Source of the DNA: Dyadobacter pollutisoli
Lineage (GTDB): Bacteria > Bacteroidota > Bacteroidia > Cytophagales > Spirosomataceae
DNA: 64,000 nucleotides
Direction: 5' to 3'
Assembly: GCF_026625565.1 (NCBI RefSeq)
Contig: NZ_CP112998.1
Location: forward strand, 5,606,001 to 5,670,000
Shown: positions 42,078 to 50,270 of the stretch, in pieces
Position numbering within the stretch: the stretch's first letter is position 1
How the letters are laid out: the number at the start of each line of letters is the position of its first letter
The notes under the pieces: model-generated
The model's input: only the letters and a program-made list of their open reading frames with translations
Database searches by the model: none
Told to the model about the DNA's origin: nothing
Translations under genes and position numbers: made by a program

Positions 42078-45000
42078 ACGTTTTCAAGTGGAATCGTGAG
42101 CCTTACCCGCGTCCCGGCGGGATTATTTGCAGAATCAAACAAATCAATCATTTCAATTTTCGCCTCGCTCTCTTTCCGGCGAAGTGACTCAAAAATCCCC
42201 TTGGTCATTTCCTGTCCACGCGAAATATGCCCCTCTGATCTCGGCGCGAAAGTGCGCCCCACGCCATTGTCTTCAATCGTACATACCAGGTGTTTCTTTT
42301 CCACCCTGGCGGTAATTTTCAGCTTTTTCTCTCCTTCCTTGGGCATCAGTCCATGCCAGATCGCATTCTCCACATACGGTTGCAGGAGCATTGGCGGCAA
42401 ATGTGCGTCGAGCAGCACGTCGTTCTCTTCAATGTCAAAGTCGTAGGTAAACTCGTGATTGAACCGGAAAGACTCTATTTCGACATACATTCTCAGCGTG
42501 TCAATGATCTGCTCGAAAGACAGGTACTGATGATTTGAGTTTTCCATGATCCGCCGTACGAGCTTAGAGAATTTGGAAAGGTATCTGGCTCCCTCAACAC
42601 CCCGGTTCGTCAGCAGGTAATTCTGCACAGAGTTCAGTGAATTGAACAGAAAATGGGGGTTCATCTGCGATTGGAGAGCTTTAAGCCTCCATTCGGTAAT
42701 TTCCAGATCAAGTCGGTTCCTTTCAGCAAGGGTATTAACCCGCCACCGCATCATGAGCACGATCAGCGCCGCAATGGTAAGCCCGATCAGCGTCCTGAAA
42801 AACCAGGTACTGGTAAAGTATGGCTTCACCGAGAACCTGACGATCAATGGTTTATCACTCCCCTGGCCAGAACTGTTGCTGCTTTTGACACGCAGTGTGT
42901 ATGATTTGGCCGACAAATTGGTAAAAGATACCGAATGCTGATTTCCCAGATCCACCCAGGATGACTCAAATCCTTCGAGCTGATAACTGAATAAATTCTT
43001 CGAAGTCGGTTCAAAATTGAGTGTGGTGAAATTGAACGTGATCGAATTTTCGTCCGGCTGCAATTCTATTTCGTTTGCAAGATCATGATGCAGCATTTTG
43101 CCTTTCACTTCGATCGAACTCATTTCGACGCGCGGCTTGGTAACGTCGCCATTCAGCTGGCTGATATTCAAAATATTAATAGCATTCGTCAGCCCCAGCA
43201 TCAGCTCATTCTTCTGGTTATAATAAAACCCGACAGGAGCGTTGCTTCGAAGCCCGTCAATCGTCGTGAGGTAGCGGACTGTACGTGTTTTGGGATTGGC
43301 AATGTGGATACCTTCATTGGTACTAAACCAGATATTTCCGTCTGGCATCTCTGCAATGTTTGCACAATAAGTGTCGATCAGCAAGCCTGATTTGAACTCA
43401 AATGTTGTCAGTATCTTTCCTTTTGACGAAATCTTGGATACTCCTCCCCAGCTAGCGATCAGGATAGAACCGTCAGCGGTTTTCTGCAAGCCATTAATGC
43501 AGTCCCCACCAATCCTGAGGCCTTTATTTTCCGGCAGCTTTTCTATGTTCACAAATTTTGAATGTTCTTCGTCAAAGAAAAACAATCCCCGCGAGCAGGA
43601 CGCAACCCAGATCCGCCCGTCATTCCCTTCTATAATGCCTTTAACATAGCTAAGCTGCACGAGCTTGCGCGCTTCTTCATCAGGGAAAACTTTGATCTCC
43701 CTATTTGTTTTAGGATCAATTACTTTTAACCCCTCATTCAAATTAGCAATCCACAGGCGCCCCTTCCGGTCCAGCAGTCCGTCGCGGAAATCCTTATTTT
43801 TAAATAGTTCGACGGAAGGTTTCCAAAGGGTAAAACGTCCATTTTCAATGTCTCCGGTAAAAATCCCCTTATCCGTGAATGCGAAAGGCCGATCCATGAT
43901 CCACCTTATTTTGTCAGTTAGCGCGTCAATAGGGAAAGGCAGAAAGCGAAACTGATTGCTGGCTGGCTTCCAGCACAGCGCACCTGAATGAGACAATCCC
44001 AGCAGGTAGCTCCCGCCGGGTGCCGGTAAAATACTGGTCACCTGAACCGGTAACCTCACTACGCCAGGTGCGAGACCGGTAGTGCGTATCCCTGCATTGC
44101 GGTAACGGTACTTGTAAACGCCATCGTTGGTCGCGATCCATAGAATGCTGTTTGCGCGGTCGTCAAACATACCCTTGACCTTGATACCATCGTTGTAAAA
44201 CTGCGGTAAATGGTACAACTCATTTTTGTAGGGATAAAACACACTGATCCCATCATTGGTACCAATGAAAATGATCCTCTTGCCGTTTTCATCTTTTGAT
44301 TCCTGGGCGCATATCACATTATTATGTTCGAAACCTTCTTTCCGGATCTTGAATTCATCTGTTTTCGGGGAATACCAGACCAAGCCATACTCGTAGCCAC
44401 CGATCCAGAGATTTCCTGCCCCATCGCCAGAGGCTTTGCAAAGGCGGACCGGCACCCTGTTTTTTGGTAAAATGGCTTCCATTCCCAGGTGACAGACTAA
44501 TTTGTCAGCTTTCCGGTCGTAACGATACAGGCCTAGTTCAGAAACAATCCAGAATGTACCGCTGGCATCTTCGTAAAAGCTCGCATACTGATACACGTCC
44601 CCTCCTGACACGGTGGTTGAAAATGTATAGCGGTGAAGCTTCTTCGTGGCCGGATCGTACCGCTTTACGGAAGTGTAATCACACACCCATACCTGGTCGT
44701 AGCTGTCCACCATGCTCTGCTCATGCAGGTCGTTTCCCGGATCCGCATCGTCATAATTATTAACAGCAATTGTACTGACTGCAAGTGTTTTGGCTTCTAT
44801 TTTCGAGAGGCCTCTGGTATCATTGGATGTATAGATATCGCCATTGGAACTAGTAGAGACTCCGGAGCAATAGCCCAATTGCAGACTATCCAGCCGCAGG
44901 AAGTCGTAGCCGTCGTAGCGGCAAATATTCCTTCCAGTCCCAATCCATAAAAAGCCTTGTTTATCATTGGAAATGCACCATACCTCGTTAGAAGGAAGCC

Positions 45001-45100
45001 CCTCTTTTGTGGTGAGGTGTTCGAGCGTCAGCATGGGCATTTGGGCATTGATCTGAGAACAGGCTATCAAAATCAGTAGTAGACCCTTTAAAAACCCCAT
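42074..45100 (-). CDS. reg_prop sensor histidine kinase (propeller + Y_Y_Y + His_kinase)
   Basis: A 1008-residue sensor. Signal peptide or N-terminal anchor (about 1-19), then a periplasmic beta-propeller built of reg_prop repeats (first: LPSNEVWCISNDKQGFLWIG; others show GxLWIATxxGV patterns) to about residue 640, a Y_Y_Y domain (about 700-760; YQLEGFESSWVDLGNQH), one TM (about 772-790), and a cytoplasmic LytS-type kinase with H-box QSQMNPHFLFNSLNSVQ, N box LLQPYVENAIWHG and DNGVGR. In Bacteroides, related hybrid sensors detect oligosaccharides; here no polysaccharide genes are adjacent, so the ligand is open. The partner regulator overlaps downstream by 4 bp. Confidence 0.9.
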   Translation of the reverse strand: MGFLKGLLLILIACSQINAQMPMLTLEHLTTKEGLPSNEVWCISNDKQGFLWIGTGRNICRYDGYDFLRLDSLQLGYCSGVSTSSNGDIYTSNDTRGLSKIEAKTLAVSTIAVNNYDDADPGNDLHEQSMVDSYDQVWVCDYTSVKRYDPATKKLHRYTFSTTVSGGDVYQYASFYEDASGTFWIVSELGLYRYDRKADKLVCHLGMEAILPKNRVPVRLCKASGDGAGNLWIGGYEYGLVWYSPKTDEFKIRKEGFEHNNVICAQESKDENGKRIIFIGTNDGISVFYPYKNELYHLPQFYNDGIKVKGMFDDRANSILWIATNDGVYKYRYRNAGIRTTGLAPGVVRLPVQVTSILPAPGGSYLLGLSHSGALCWKPASNQFRFLPFPIDALTDKIRWIMDRPFAFTDKGIFTGDIENGRFTLWKPSVELFKNKDFRDGLLDRKGRLWIANLNEGLKVIDPKTNREIKVFPDEEARKLVQLSYVKGIIEGNDGRIWVASCSRGLFFFDEEHSKFVNIEKLPENKGLRIGGDCINGLQKTADGSILIASWGGVSKISSKGKILTTFEFKSGLLIDTYCANIAEMPDGNIWFSTNEGIHIANPKTRTVRYLTTIDGLRSNAPVGFYYNQKNELMLGLTNAINILNISQLNGDVTKPRVEMSSIEVKGKMLHHDLANEIELQPDENSITFNFTTLNFEPTSKNLFSYQLEGFESSWVDLGNQHSVSFTNLSAKSYTLRVKSSNSSGQGSDKPLIVRFSVKPYFTSTWFFRTLIGLTIAALIVLMMRWRVNTLAERNRLDLEITEWRLKALQSQMNPHFLFNSLNSVQNYLLTNRGVEGARYLSKFSKLVRRIMENSNHQYLSFEQIIDTLRMYVEIESFRFNHEFTYDFDIEENDVLLDAHLPPMLLQPYVENAIWHGLMPKEGEKKLKITARVEKKHLVCTIEDNGVGRTFAPRSEGHISRGQEMTKGIFESLRRKESEAKIEMIDLFDSANNPAGTRVRLTIPLENV

Positions 45101-45116
45101 AAAACGCTGTTAATTA

Positions 45117-45128
45117 ATACAATTGTAT
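45117..45128. promoter_or_regulatory. 12-bp perfect palindrome upstream of the propeller kinase
   Basis: ATACAATTGTAT lies 17-28 bp before the kinase start, within the AT-rich leader. It could be a regulator site or part of the promoter. Short and AT-rich, so chance is possible. Confidence 0.3.
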
Positions 45129-45167
45129 AATAATTCATAAATCTGTCATATCATTCTATCATTGTAG

Positions 45168-45599
45168 CTAGCGGACTTCATCTACCAAAAAATAGTACGG
45201 GTCCGCAGCGTCTACTCCTGTCCAAACACCCGACAAACGGAGCAGCCGATTGCCCCCGTTTACCAATTTGCCTTTAAATGTACCGGTCGCCTTACCATTG
45301 CCGGACTCAATCAGTATCAGTTCATTCAGGCTGTTCACCGCACCTATCAGTTCCACATCAACGTTTGAATTCAGAGGGCGATACGATCCTCTTACAAAAC
45401 TATCATTGATCTGCAATTGCATCCTAAAAGTAGGATCGTCGGAAGGCCCTTCGCTTTTAGCAAACCGACCTACAAAAAACCGCGACCCTACTACCGAAGC
45501 ATTGAAAACCGCTTCCCGCTCGGTACCTGCGTATTTCTTTTCGCAATAGCAAATTATTAACAATGTACTCAATGCCAAATAAATGAGGAACGATTTCAT
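45168..45599 (-). CDS. small exported protein, unknown family
   Basis: A 143-residue protein with an N-terminal signal peptide (about 1-19, with two cysteines in LIICYCEKK that could act as a poor lipobox). The mature part is beta-rich and resembles small secreted domains that measure 'extra' or 'difference' values (QLQINDSFVRGSYRPLNSNV; GTFKGKLVNGGNRLLRLSG). It lies 67 bp downstream of the kinase start region on the same strand, upstream in transcription order, so it may be co-transcribed with the sensor operon. Function not recognised. Confidence 0.6.
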   Translation of the reverse strand: MKSFLIYLALSTLLIICYCEKKYAGTEREAVFNASVVGSRFFVGRFAKSEGPSDDPTFRMQLQINDSFVRGSYRPLNSNVDVELIGAVNSLNELILIESGNGKATGTFKGKLVNGGNRLLRLSGVWTGVDAADPYYFLVDEVR

Positions 45600-45626
45600 G
45601 ACTGTTGCGGGATGAGTATAAAAAAT

Positions 45627-45776
45627 TCAAAAGAAAACAAGGCTCAGAAGTATAATCAATGCAATAATGAACAAGGCAATCCAGTCGAAACCTCTTTCCA
45701 GGAATCGCCGAAGCCAGTCTTTGGCAGCCTTGAATCCGACTTTTTTGGTAACTTGTTCGCCACGTCCCATGCTCAT
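45627..45776 (-). CDS. small single-TM protein, 49 aa
   Basis: A short reading frame, ATG 45776 to TGA 45627. An amphipathic, basic N-terminal half (MGRGEQVTKKVGFKAAKDW, LRRFLERGFD) is followed by a hydrophobic C-terminal helix (WIALFIIALIILLSLVFF) that fits one TM segment. It sits 27 bp upstream of the 45168 gene on the same strand. Such tail-anchored miniproteins are often missed by gene callers. Codon-level composition (Lys/Arg then Leu/Ile) is more protein-like than the opposite strand. Function unknown. Confidence 0.55.
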   Translation of the reverse strand: MSMGRGEQVTKKVGFKAAKDWLRRFLERGFDWIALFIIALIILLSLVFF

Positions 45777-45821
45777 ATTTTTATTTTGTGGATAAATTAT
45801 CACATTAAAAATGAGTCATAA

Positions 45822-46010
45822 ATGCAGGGAGAATTGCCAGAATTGACATCCGGGCCGATTTTGAAAAAAACCGGCGGAATTCAGTTGATAATTGGAGAAG
45901 CAGGTAAGAACAAAAAGCACCAGCCGGGGTTAGTCATGATGTATCAAAAAAGCTACACTTATGCAAGTATGATACTTAATAGCAAAATGGATGCGTTAGT
46001 AACAAAATAA
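45822..46010 (+). other. doubtful 62-codon ORF in a 354-bp gap
   Basis: The gap 45777-46130 contains one plus-strand ORF reading GPILKKTGGIQLIIGEAG near its start, which faintly echoes the VxLKSGGPxM motif of DUF2158/YodC-like proteins as in the next gene. The rest is unconvincing. It may be a relic of a duplicate. No other signal seen in the gap. Confidence 0.25.
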
Positions 46011-46130
46011 AAATAATTCTACCAGTTAATTCTATACTACTGACAGGCGGTCGGTATTGGGTTCGCCTACGTTATTTCATGGCATAACATTTTAATTTTC
46101 CTATTCAGCGTTATAAAAATTTCATTACCA

Positions 46131-46382
46131 ATGGTTACGTTAAATTTTATCAAAAACGACTGGGTCAAAGAGAAGAATGGATCCAGGTTGATGCAAGTGG
46201 ATGAATACCAAATCGTTGAAACCACAACCTATGCTGATGGAAACCCCTCGTTACCGATCGTCAGGCGCACCTACAACGGAAGGGTCTGGTGTACGTGGGT
46301 CACTGAAAACAAAACCGTGGTAACAGAACCCTTTTGGGAATCGGACCTGGAAGCGGCCTCCCCTAATCACTCGAAGGTTTGA
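46131..46382 (+). CDS. small protein, possibly DUF2158/YodC-like
   Basis: An 83-residue soluble protein. NDWVKEKNGSRLMQVDEYQI resembles the start of YodC-like proteins (GDxVxLKSGGPxMTVxxI), and RVWCTWVTENKTVVTEPFWE resembles the conserved core where a W/C..W follows and a final FxxxxLE closes the fold. The match is by pattern only. It ends before the bidirectional terminator at 46458. Confidence 0.55.
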   Translation: MVTLNFIKNDWVKEKNGSRLMQVDEYQIVETTTYADGNPSLPIVRRTYNGRVWCTWVTENKTVVTEPFWESDLEAASPNHSKV

Positions 46383-46457
46383 GTCTTCCCCCCGGGGTTG
46401 ATCATGTGATTCATTATCGATCGACATCCGCTGATCGATTTTAACACCCTAACAAAT

Positions 46458-46489
46458 AAAATGCCCGGAAGCAGTCTTCCAGGCATTTT
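46458..46489 (+). terminator. bidirectional terminator
   Basis: AAAATGCC (46458-46465) with GGCATTTT (46482-46489) and inner GGAAG/CTTCC, around a CAGT loop. T-rich runs follow on both strands, so it serves both the 46131 gene and the convergent 46512 gene. Confidence 0.8.
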
Positions 46490-46511
46490 ATTTGACACTA
46501 AGTTTTAAAAT

Positions 46512-46877
46512 TTACGGCTTTTTGACCGGATCGGATGAAGTGCCCGTCTTGATCGTATCATCCATTTCAGCAGTTCCTTTTCTGCTGTTCCGACGATTCA
46601 CCCGCTCACTCCTCTTGCTTCTCGATGGCATCAATGTGTCTTTGATAACTGCTCCCGAGCTTTTCTGCCCTTTAATCAGCGTATCTTCCGATGGTGTATT
46701 GGGAGGCCTGACGGGTGAATGTGGCGAATTAAAGTCAGGTTTTTTATCTTCTGTCGGCGTCGTTGGAACCGGATTTTGTTCCGGAACGGGCTGAGTAGGT
46801 GCGGGTACCGTCTGTGCGTGAATTGTTCCCGCTATCGCCAGGAGCATCACAAATAATAGTGCGGTTAGATTTTTCAT
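46512..46877 (-). CDS. small exported Pro/Thr-rich protein
   Basis: 121 residues from ATG 46877 (MKNLTALLFVML); an upstream in-frame start at 46943 would bury the signal peptide. Cleavage probably after TIHA (about residue 22). The mature part is Pro/Thr/Ser-rich and disordered (QTVPAPTQPVPEQNPVPTTP) with a basic middle (RSKRSERVNRRNSRKG). Possibly periplasmic or surface linker protein. Function unknown. Confidence 0.6.
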   Translation of the reverse strand: MKNLTALLFVMLLAIAGTIHAQTVPAPTQPVPEQNPVPTTPTEDKKPDFNSPHSPVRPPNTPSEDTLIKGQKSSGAVIKDTLMPSRSKRSERVNRRNSRKGTAEMDDTIKTGTSSDPVKKP

Positions 46878-47173
46878 TTTTAAAGCCTGATTAAGTAAAT
46901 AATCGTTGAAAAAATTAATTGCGTCAACTGCTACCAAAAGCATTCCAAAAGATGCTTTCCTTCAAGCTCTAAAAGTTTTTTGAAATATGTTTAATCTAAA
47001 CTAACACAAGCCCGTTTTCCAGGCTTTGGCTGTTATTGCTTCATAATGAGTCACTAAAAGGCCCGGTGCCTATCCACATAGTGCGTATTAGAATACCCAT
47101 TGAGCGATCAACTCTGGCAGAAATACGATTTTCTCAGCCCAAAACGTGCATCGAAGTAATTCTAACGCCAATT
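46878..47173. other. gap between the small exported protein and kup
   Basis: About 300 bp, AT-rich. It must hold the promoter of the 46512 gene and the 3' region of kup. I see no convincing terminator for kup; AAGCC/GGCTT near 47008-47027 gives only a 5-bp stem without a T tract. Confidence 0.4.
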
Positions 47174-49108
47174 TTAACCATAAACTCTTTTGATCCGAAT
47201 TTTCTCGGTCGGGGTGAGAACCAGTGGTACTTTTTCAACCTTTACCGAGCTGCTGTCCAAACCAAACCATTTATCCTCCGAGGTCGTAATGCTTTTGATC
47301 CCGAAGTAAATTTTCATGATCATGTCTTCGATAAACGGCAGGTTGTTATCAATGGACAGGTAACGTTCGAGAACGATAAACCGGAAGTCCCCGGTAATGT
47401 TCTGACGGCTCAGCGATTCATAACGGCTGGTAATGTCCACTTCCTTATTCATCACCATATCCTCCACCACTTTTCGGAAGAACAGGTTCATGCGCTGTTC
47501 AATCCGGAAACCAAGCCTGAACGTAACTTTGATCACATCGTCCTCAGCCATGATATTCACATGGTAATCCATTGTGTAAGGCTCATCGGTGGTTTCAACG
47601 TGTACAAACCAATAAATGTCAGCCCTTTTGGGTCGTTTATAAAAGATTGAATAAATGATCTTGTTCTCAATTTCGGATTCATGCGATGCATTGGACATGA
47701 ATATGAGGTGAGTGGAGTACTTTGGAATACTAATATCATTGCTCAGCTCCCGCAGCGGGCCAATGTACTTGACCAGACTCTCGAATTCGGTCAGTCTCAG
47801 TTTGATAAAATATGCTTTGAGCCATACCGTAATCACAAAGCCAATAATGGTCGCCAGCAGCAGCGATACCCAGCCTCCATGTGTAAATTTAAGCAGGTTA
47901 GCAGCTAAAAAGGAGCCTTCAATGGCTAGATAAACGATCAGAAAAACAGCTAGCAGCCATTTACTGACTTTGTTCACATATAAATAGACTGACATCAGAA
48001 TGGTCGTCATGATCATGGTCAATGTGATCGCCAGACCATACGCAGCTTCCATATGGGCCGATTCCTTAAAATAGAGCACGATCCCCACACAGCCAGCCCA
48101 TAGCAGCCAGTTGACGCTCGGTACATAAAGTTGTCCTTTCTGGTCGCTGGGGTAAACGAGCCGTACTTTTGGCCAGAAATTTAGCCGGATCGCCTCTGAA
48201 ATCAATGTAAACGAGCCGCTGATCAATGCCTGGCTTGCAATAATTGTTGCCATGGTAGCAATACAAATACCCGGCAGCAGCCACCAGTCGGGCATGATTT
48301 CATAAAATGGCTTTCTTCCGTTCAGGAAGGCACCTGAATGGACGATCAGCCATGCTCCTTGCCCGAAATAGTTGAGAATGAGACAGGATTTAACAAAAAT
48401 CCAGCTGATGCGAATATTCCCACGGCCGCAGTGCCCAAGGTCGCTATACAACGCTTCGGCTCCTGTGGTACAAAGAAAAACTGCCCCCAGCATCCAGAAA
48501 CCGCCCGGATGATTAGCCAGCAGTTGGTAACCATAGTAAGGATTAAGCGCTTTAAATATCTCAGGATGGGCAACTACCTGCGAAATCCCCAAAACTGCGA
48601 GCATAAGGAACCAGATCATCATCACGGGGCCGAATGCCCTGCCGACAATGGTTGTCCCAAACACCTGAATGATAAACAGCAACGTGAGGATTCCAATTAC
48701 GATCGGAATGGTTTGAATGCGTGGATAAAGAATGCGCAAACCTTCTACCGCCGAAGAAACGGAAATGGGCGGGGTAATAATACCGTCGGCCAGCAATGTA
48801 CTGGCACCGATAATGGCCGGTACCGTCAGCCAGGCAGCTTTTTTCCTCACCAACGCATACAATGCAAGTATACCCCCTTCCCCTTTGTTATCAGCACGAA
48901 GGATAAGAATCACATATTTAATCGTTGTCTGTAATGTAAGCGTCCAGAAAATACAGGAGACTGCACCATACACTACTTCCGGCGAAATGCTATTATCGCC
49001 AATGATAGCCTGCATTACATAAAGTGGAGAAGTACCGATGTCACCGAAAATGATACCCAGTGCGACCAGCAGTCCGGCGGCAGATGCCTTATCAACGTGT
49101 TTACCCAT
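47174..49108 (-). CDS. kup: Kup-type low-affinity potassium transporter
   Basis: A 644-residue K+ uptake protein (KUP/HAK/KT family). The N-terminal signature ALGIIFGDIGTSPLYVMQA (TM1) and YVILILRADNKGEGGILALY are diagnostic. Twelve TM segments extend to about residue 440, followed by the cytosolic C-terminal domain that starts near LRLTEFESLVKYIGPLRE. It takes up K+ with H+ across the inner membrane. Single gene on the minus strand; the upstream neighbour (mutarotase-like) has its own signals, so co-transcription is not certain. Confidence 0.92.
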   Translation of the reverse strand: MGKHVDKASAAGLLVALGIIFGDIGTSPLYVMQAIIGDNSISPEVVYGAVSCIFWTLTLQTTIKYVILILRADNKGEGGILALYALVRKKAAWLTVPAIIGASTLLADGIITPPISVSSAVEGLRILYPRIQTIPIVIGILTLLFIIQVFGTTIVGRAFGPVMMIWFLMLAVLGISQVVAHPEIFKALNPYYGYQLLANHPGGFWMLGAVFLCTTGAEALYSDLGHCGRGNIRISWIFVKSCLILNYFGQGAWLIVHSGAFLNGRKPFYEIMPDWWLLPGICIATMATIIASQALISGSFTLISEAIRLNFWPKVRLVYPSDQKGQLYVPSVNWLLWAGCVGIVLYFKESAHMEAAYGLAITLTMIMTTILMSVYLYVNKVSKWLLAVFLIVYLAIEGSFLAANLLKFTHGGWVSLLLATIIGFVITVWLKAYFIKLRLTEFESLVKYIGPLRELSNDISIPKYSTHLIFMSNASHESEIENKIIYSIFYKRPKRADIYWFVHVETTDEPYTMDYHVNIMAEDDVIKVTFRLGFRIEQRMNLFFRKVVEDMVMNKEVDITSRYESLSRQNITGDFRFIVLERYLSIDNNLPFIEDMIMKIYFGIKSITTSEDKWFGLDSSSVKVEKVPLVLTPTEKIRIKRVYG

Positions 49109-49156
49109 TGAATCTTTTGTTGAGAACAGGACAAACCTTATCGGCCGTCTTTAAGC

Positions 49157-50128
49157 TTAAAAAGTGTAAAATTCGTAATTAATCTTCCATTTTATCTCCT
49201 GACCAGGCTTTGCCGCCAATTTAATATACGGTTCCGGGCAAGAGGTGGTCGGGCAAGCCCAGTACACCAGTTTTTCCAACGGCTGGTCTGAGGTAATCCT
49301 TACCCCTGCATTGGTTTTGATGTTTTCAATGCGGATATCATAGTCTTTGGCTGTGGGCCCGAAACCTTGCAACCCGCTGCTGAAAACCTGATCGCCCTTC
49401 ACAACTTCCCTGGAATAGCTCAGCGTTTTGTCTTTTGCATTAATAATTGTCCCGAAACCCTTGCCTTCTCCTGTCACTTCAAAAGGGAATCTAATCCTGA
49501 TATTTTGATTGGACGGTTCTTTGTCAATCATGAAAAAATTATGATTGTACGTACTCGTCGCAATGTCCTTGGTACCCGTATTTTTGAGGCTATGCTCCAA
49601 CACAAGTTCAGGCTTGCCTTTTACCAATCTCAATGTTTTGGTATAAATGTAGGCATATCCTGACTCGTCTTTCAACTCGTGTGTGAATTCTACTCTGTCC
49701 TTTTGTTTGTTCAAGGTCCATTTCCCCTGGCTTTTGACTTCGTAATCGGTTGCGAATGAGTATTTTTTGTCATCCGGTTTCACCAATACGCCTACACCGA
49801 TTTTTACAAATGTTTCTCCGGCTTTGGCGTCATCAAAACTGAGCGGCGTGAATTCTTCCACGGGACCGGTAATGGCATCGTGCAATTTAGGATCATAAGG
49901 TGCCGCATTCCAGACACCGAAGTAAGAATGCCCCTTGTATTCCAGACTGGGCACAACGCCGGCCCAGTCAAAACGGGTGCCCCGGTAATAGCCGGTGGAA
50001 GCATCGGGCAGGTACAACTTGGCCTGGATAATGCCATTGGTAATCTCAGTACCCGGAAATTCTGCCAGCCTATACGCACTGATACAAAGGCATAGCAATG
50101 CAAGTAGCGATGTAATGGTCTTTTTCAT
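49157..50128 (-). CDS. exported galactose-mutarotase-like protein
   Basis: 323 residues from ATG 50128 (MKKTITSLLALLCL), with a signal peptide of about 18-20 residues; an in-frame start at 50230 would add an unlikely 34-residue leader. The domain is all-beta, of the aldose 1-epimerase supersandwich type: TRFDWAGVVPSLEYKGHSYF near the start, then LEHSLKNTGTKDIATSTYNH and an EPYIKLAAKPGQEIKW end. Catalytic His/Glu pairs of true aldose epimerases are not obvious, so it may bind or isomerise sugars or be a non-enzymatic relative. Periplasmic. Confidence 0.68.
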   Translation of the reverse strand: MKKTITSLLALLCLCISAYRLAEFPGTEITNGIIQAKLYLPDASTGYYRGTRFDWAGVVPSLEYKGHSYFGVWNAAPYDPKLHDAITGPVEEFTPLSFDDAKAGETFVKIGVGVLVKPDDKKYSFATDYEVKSQGKWTLNKQKDRVEFTHELKDESGYAYIYTKTLRLVKGKPELVLEHSLKNTGTKDIATSTYNHNFFMIDKEPSNQNIRIRFPFEVTGEGKGFGTIINAKDKTLSYSREVVKGDQVFSSGLQGFGPTAKDYDIRIENIKTNAGVRITSDQPLEKLVYWACPTTSCPEPYIKLAAKPGQEIKWKINYEFYTF

Positions 50129-50194
50129 TTTACAGATCAGTGGTTTAGGAAAATGGAATGGTCGCGGCACGCTTAAAGGGCATATGATTGATTT

Positions 50195-50248
50195 CAAATA
50201 AAAGACAGTAAGATAAAAATGCAGTATCACATTTTCACCTTACTGTCT
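50195..50248 (-). terminator. terminator of the molybdenum hydroxylase operon
   Basis: Perfect 10-bp arms AGACAGTAAG (50203-50212) and CTTACTGTCT (50239-50248), with inner AAAATG/CATTTT pairing; on the minus strand TTTATTT follows. It lies just past the large-subunit stop. Confidence 0.75.
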
Positions 50249-50270
50249 GATAATTGTTTCCACTATAATT

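Noticed and set aside
47036..47650. 204-codon plus-strand ORF
   Set aside because: Antisense to the kup C-terminal domain, with no recognisable motif.
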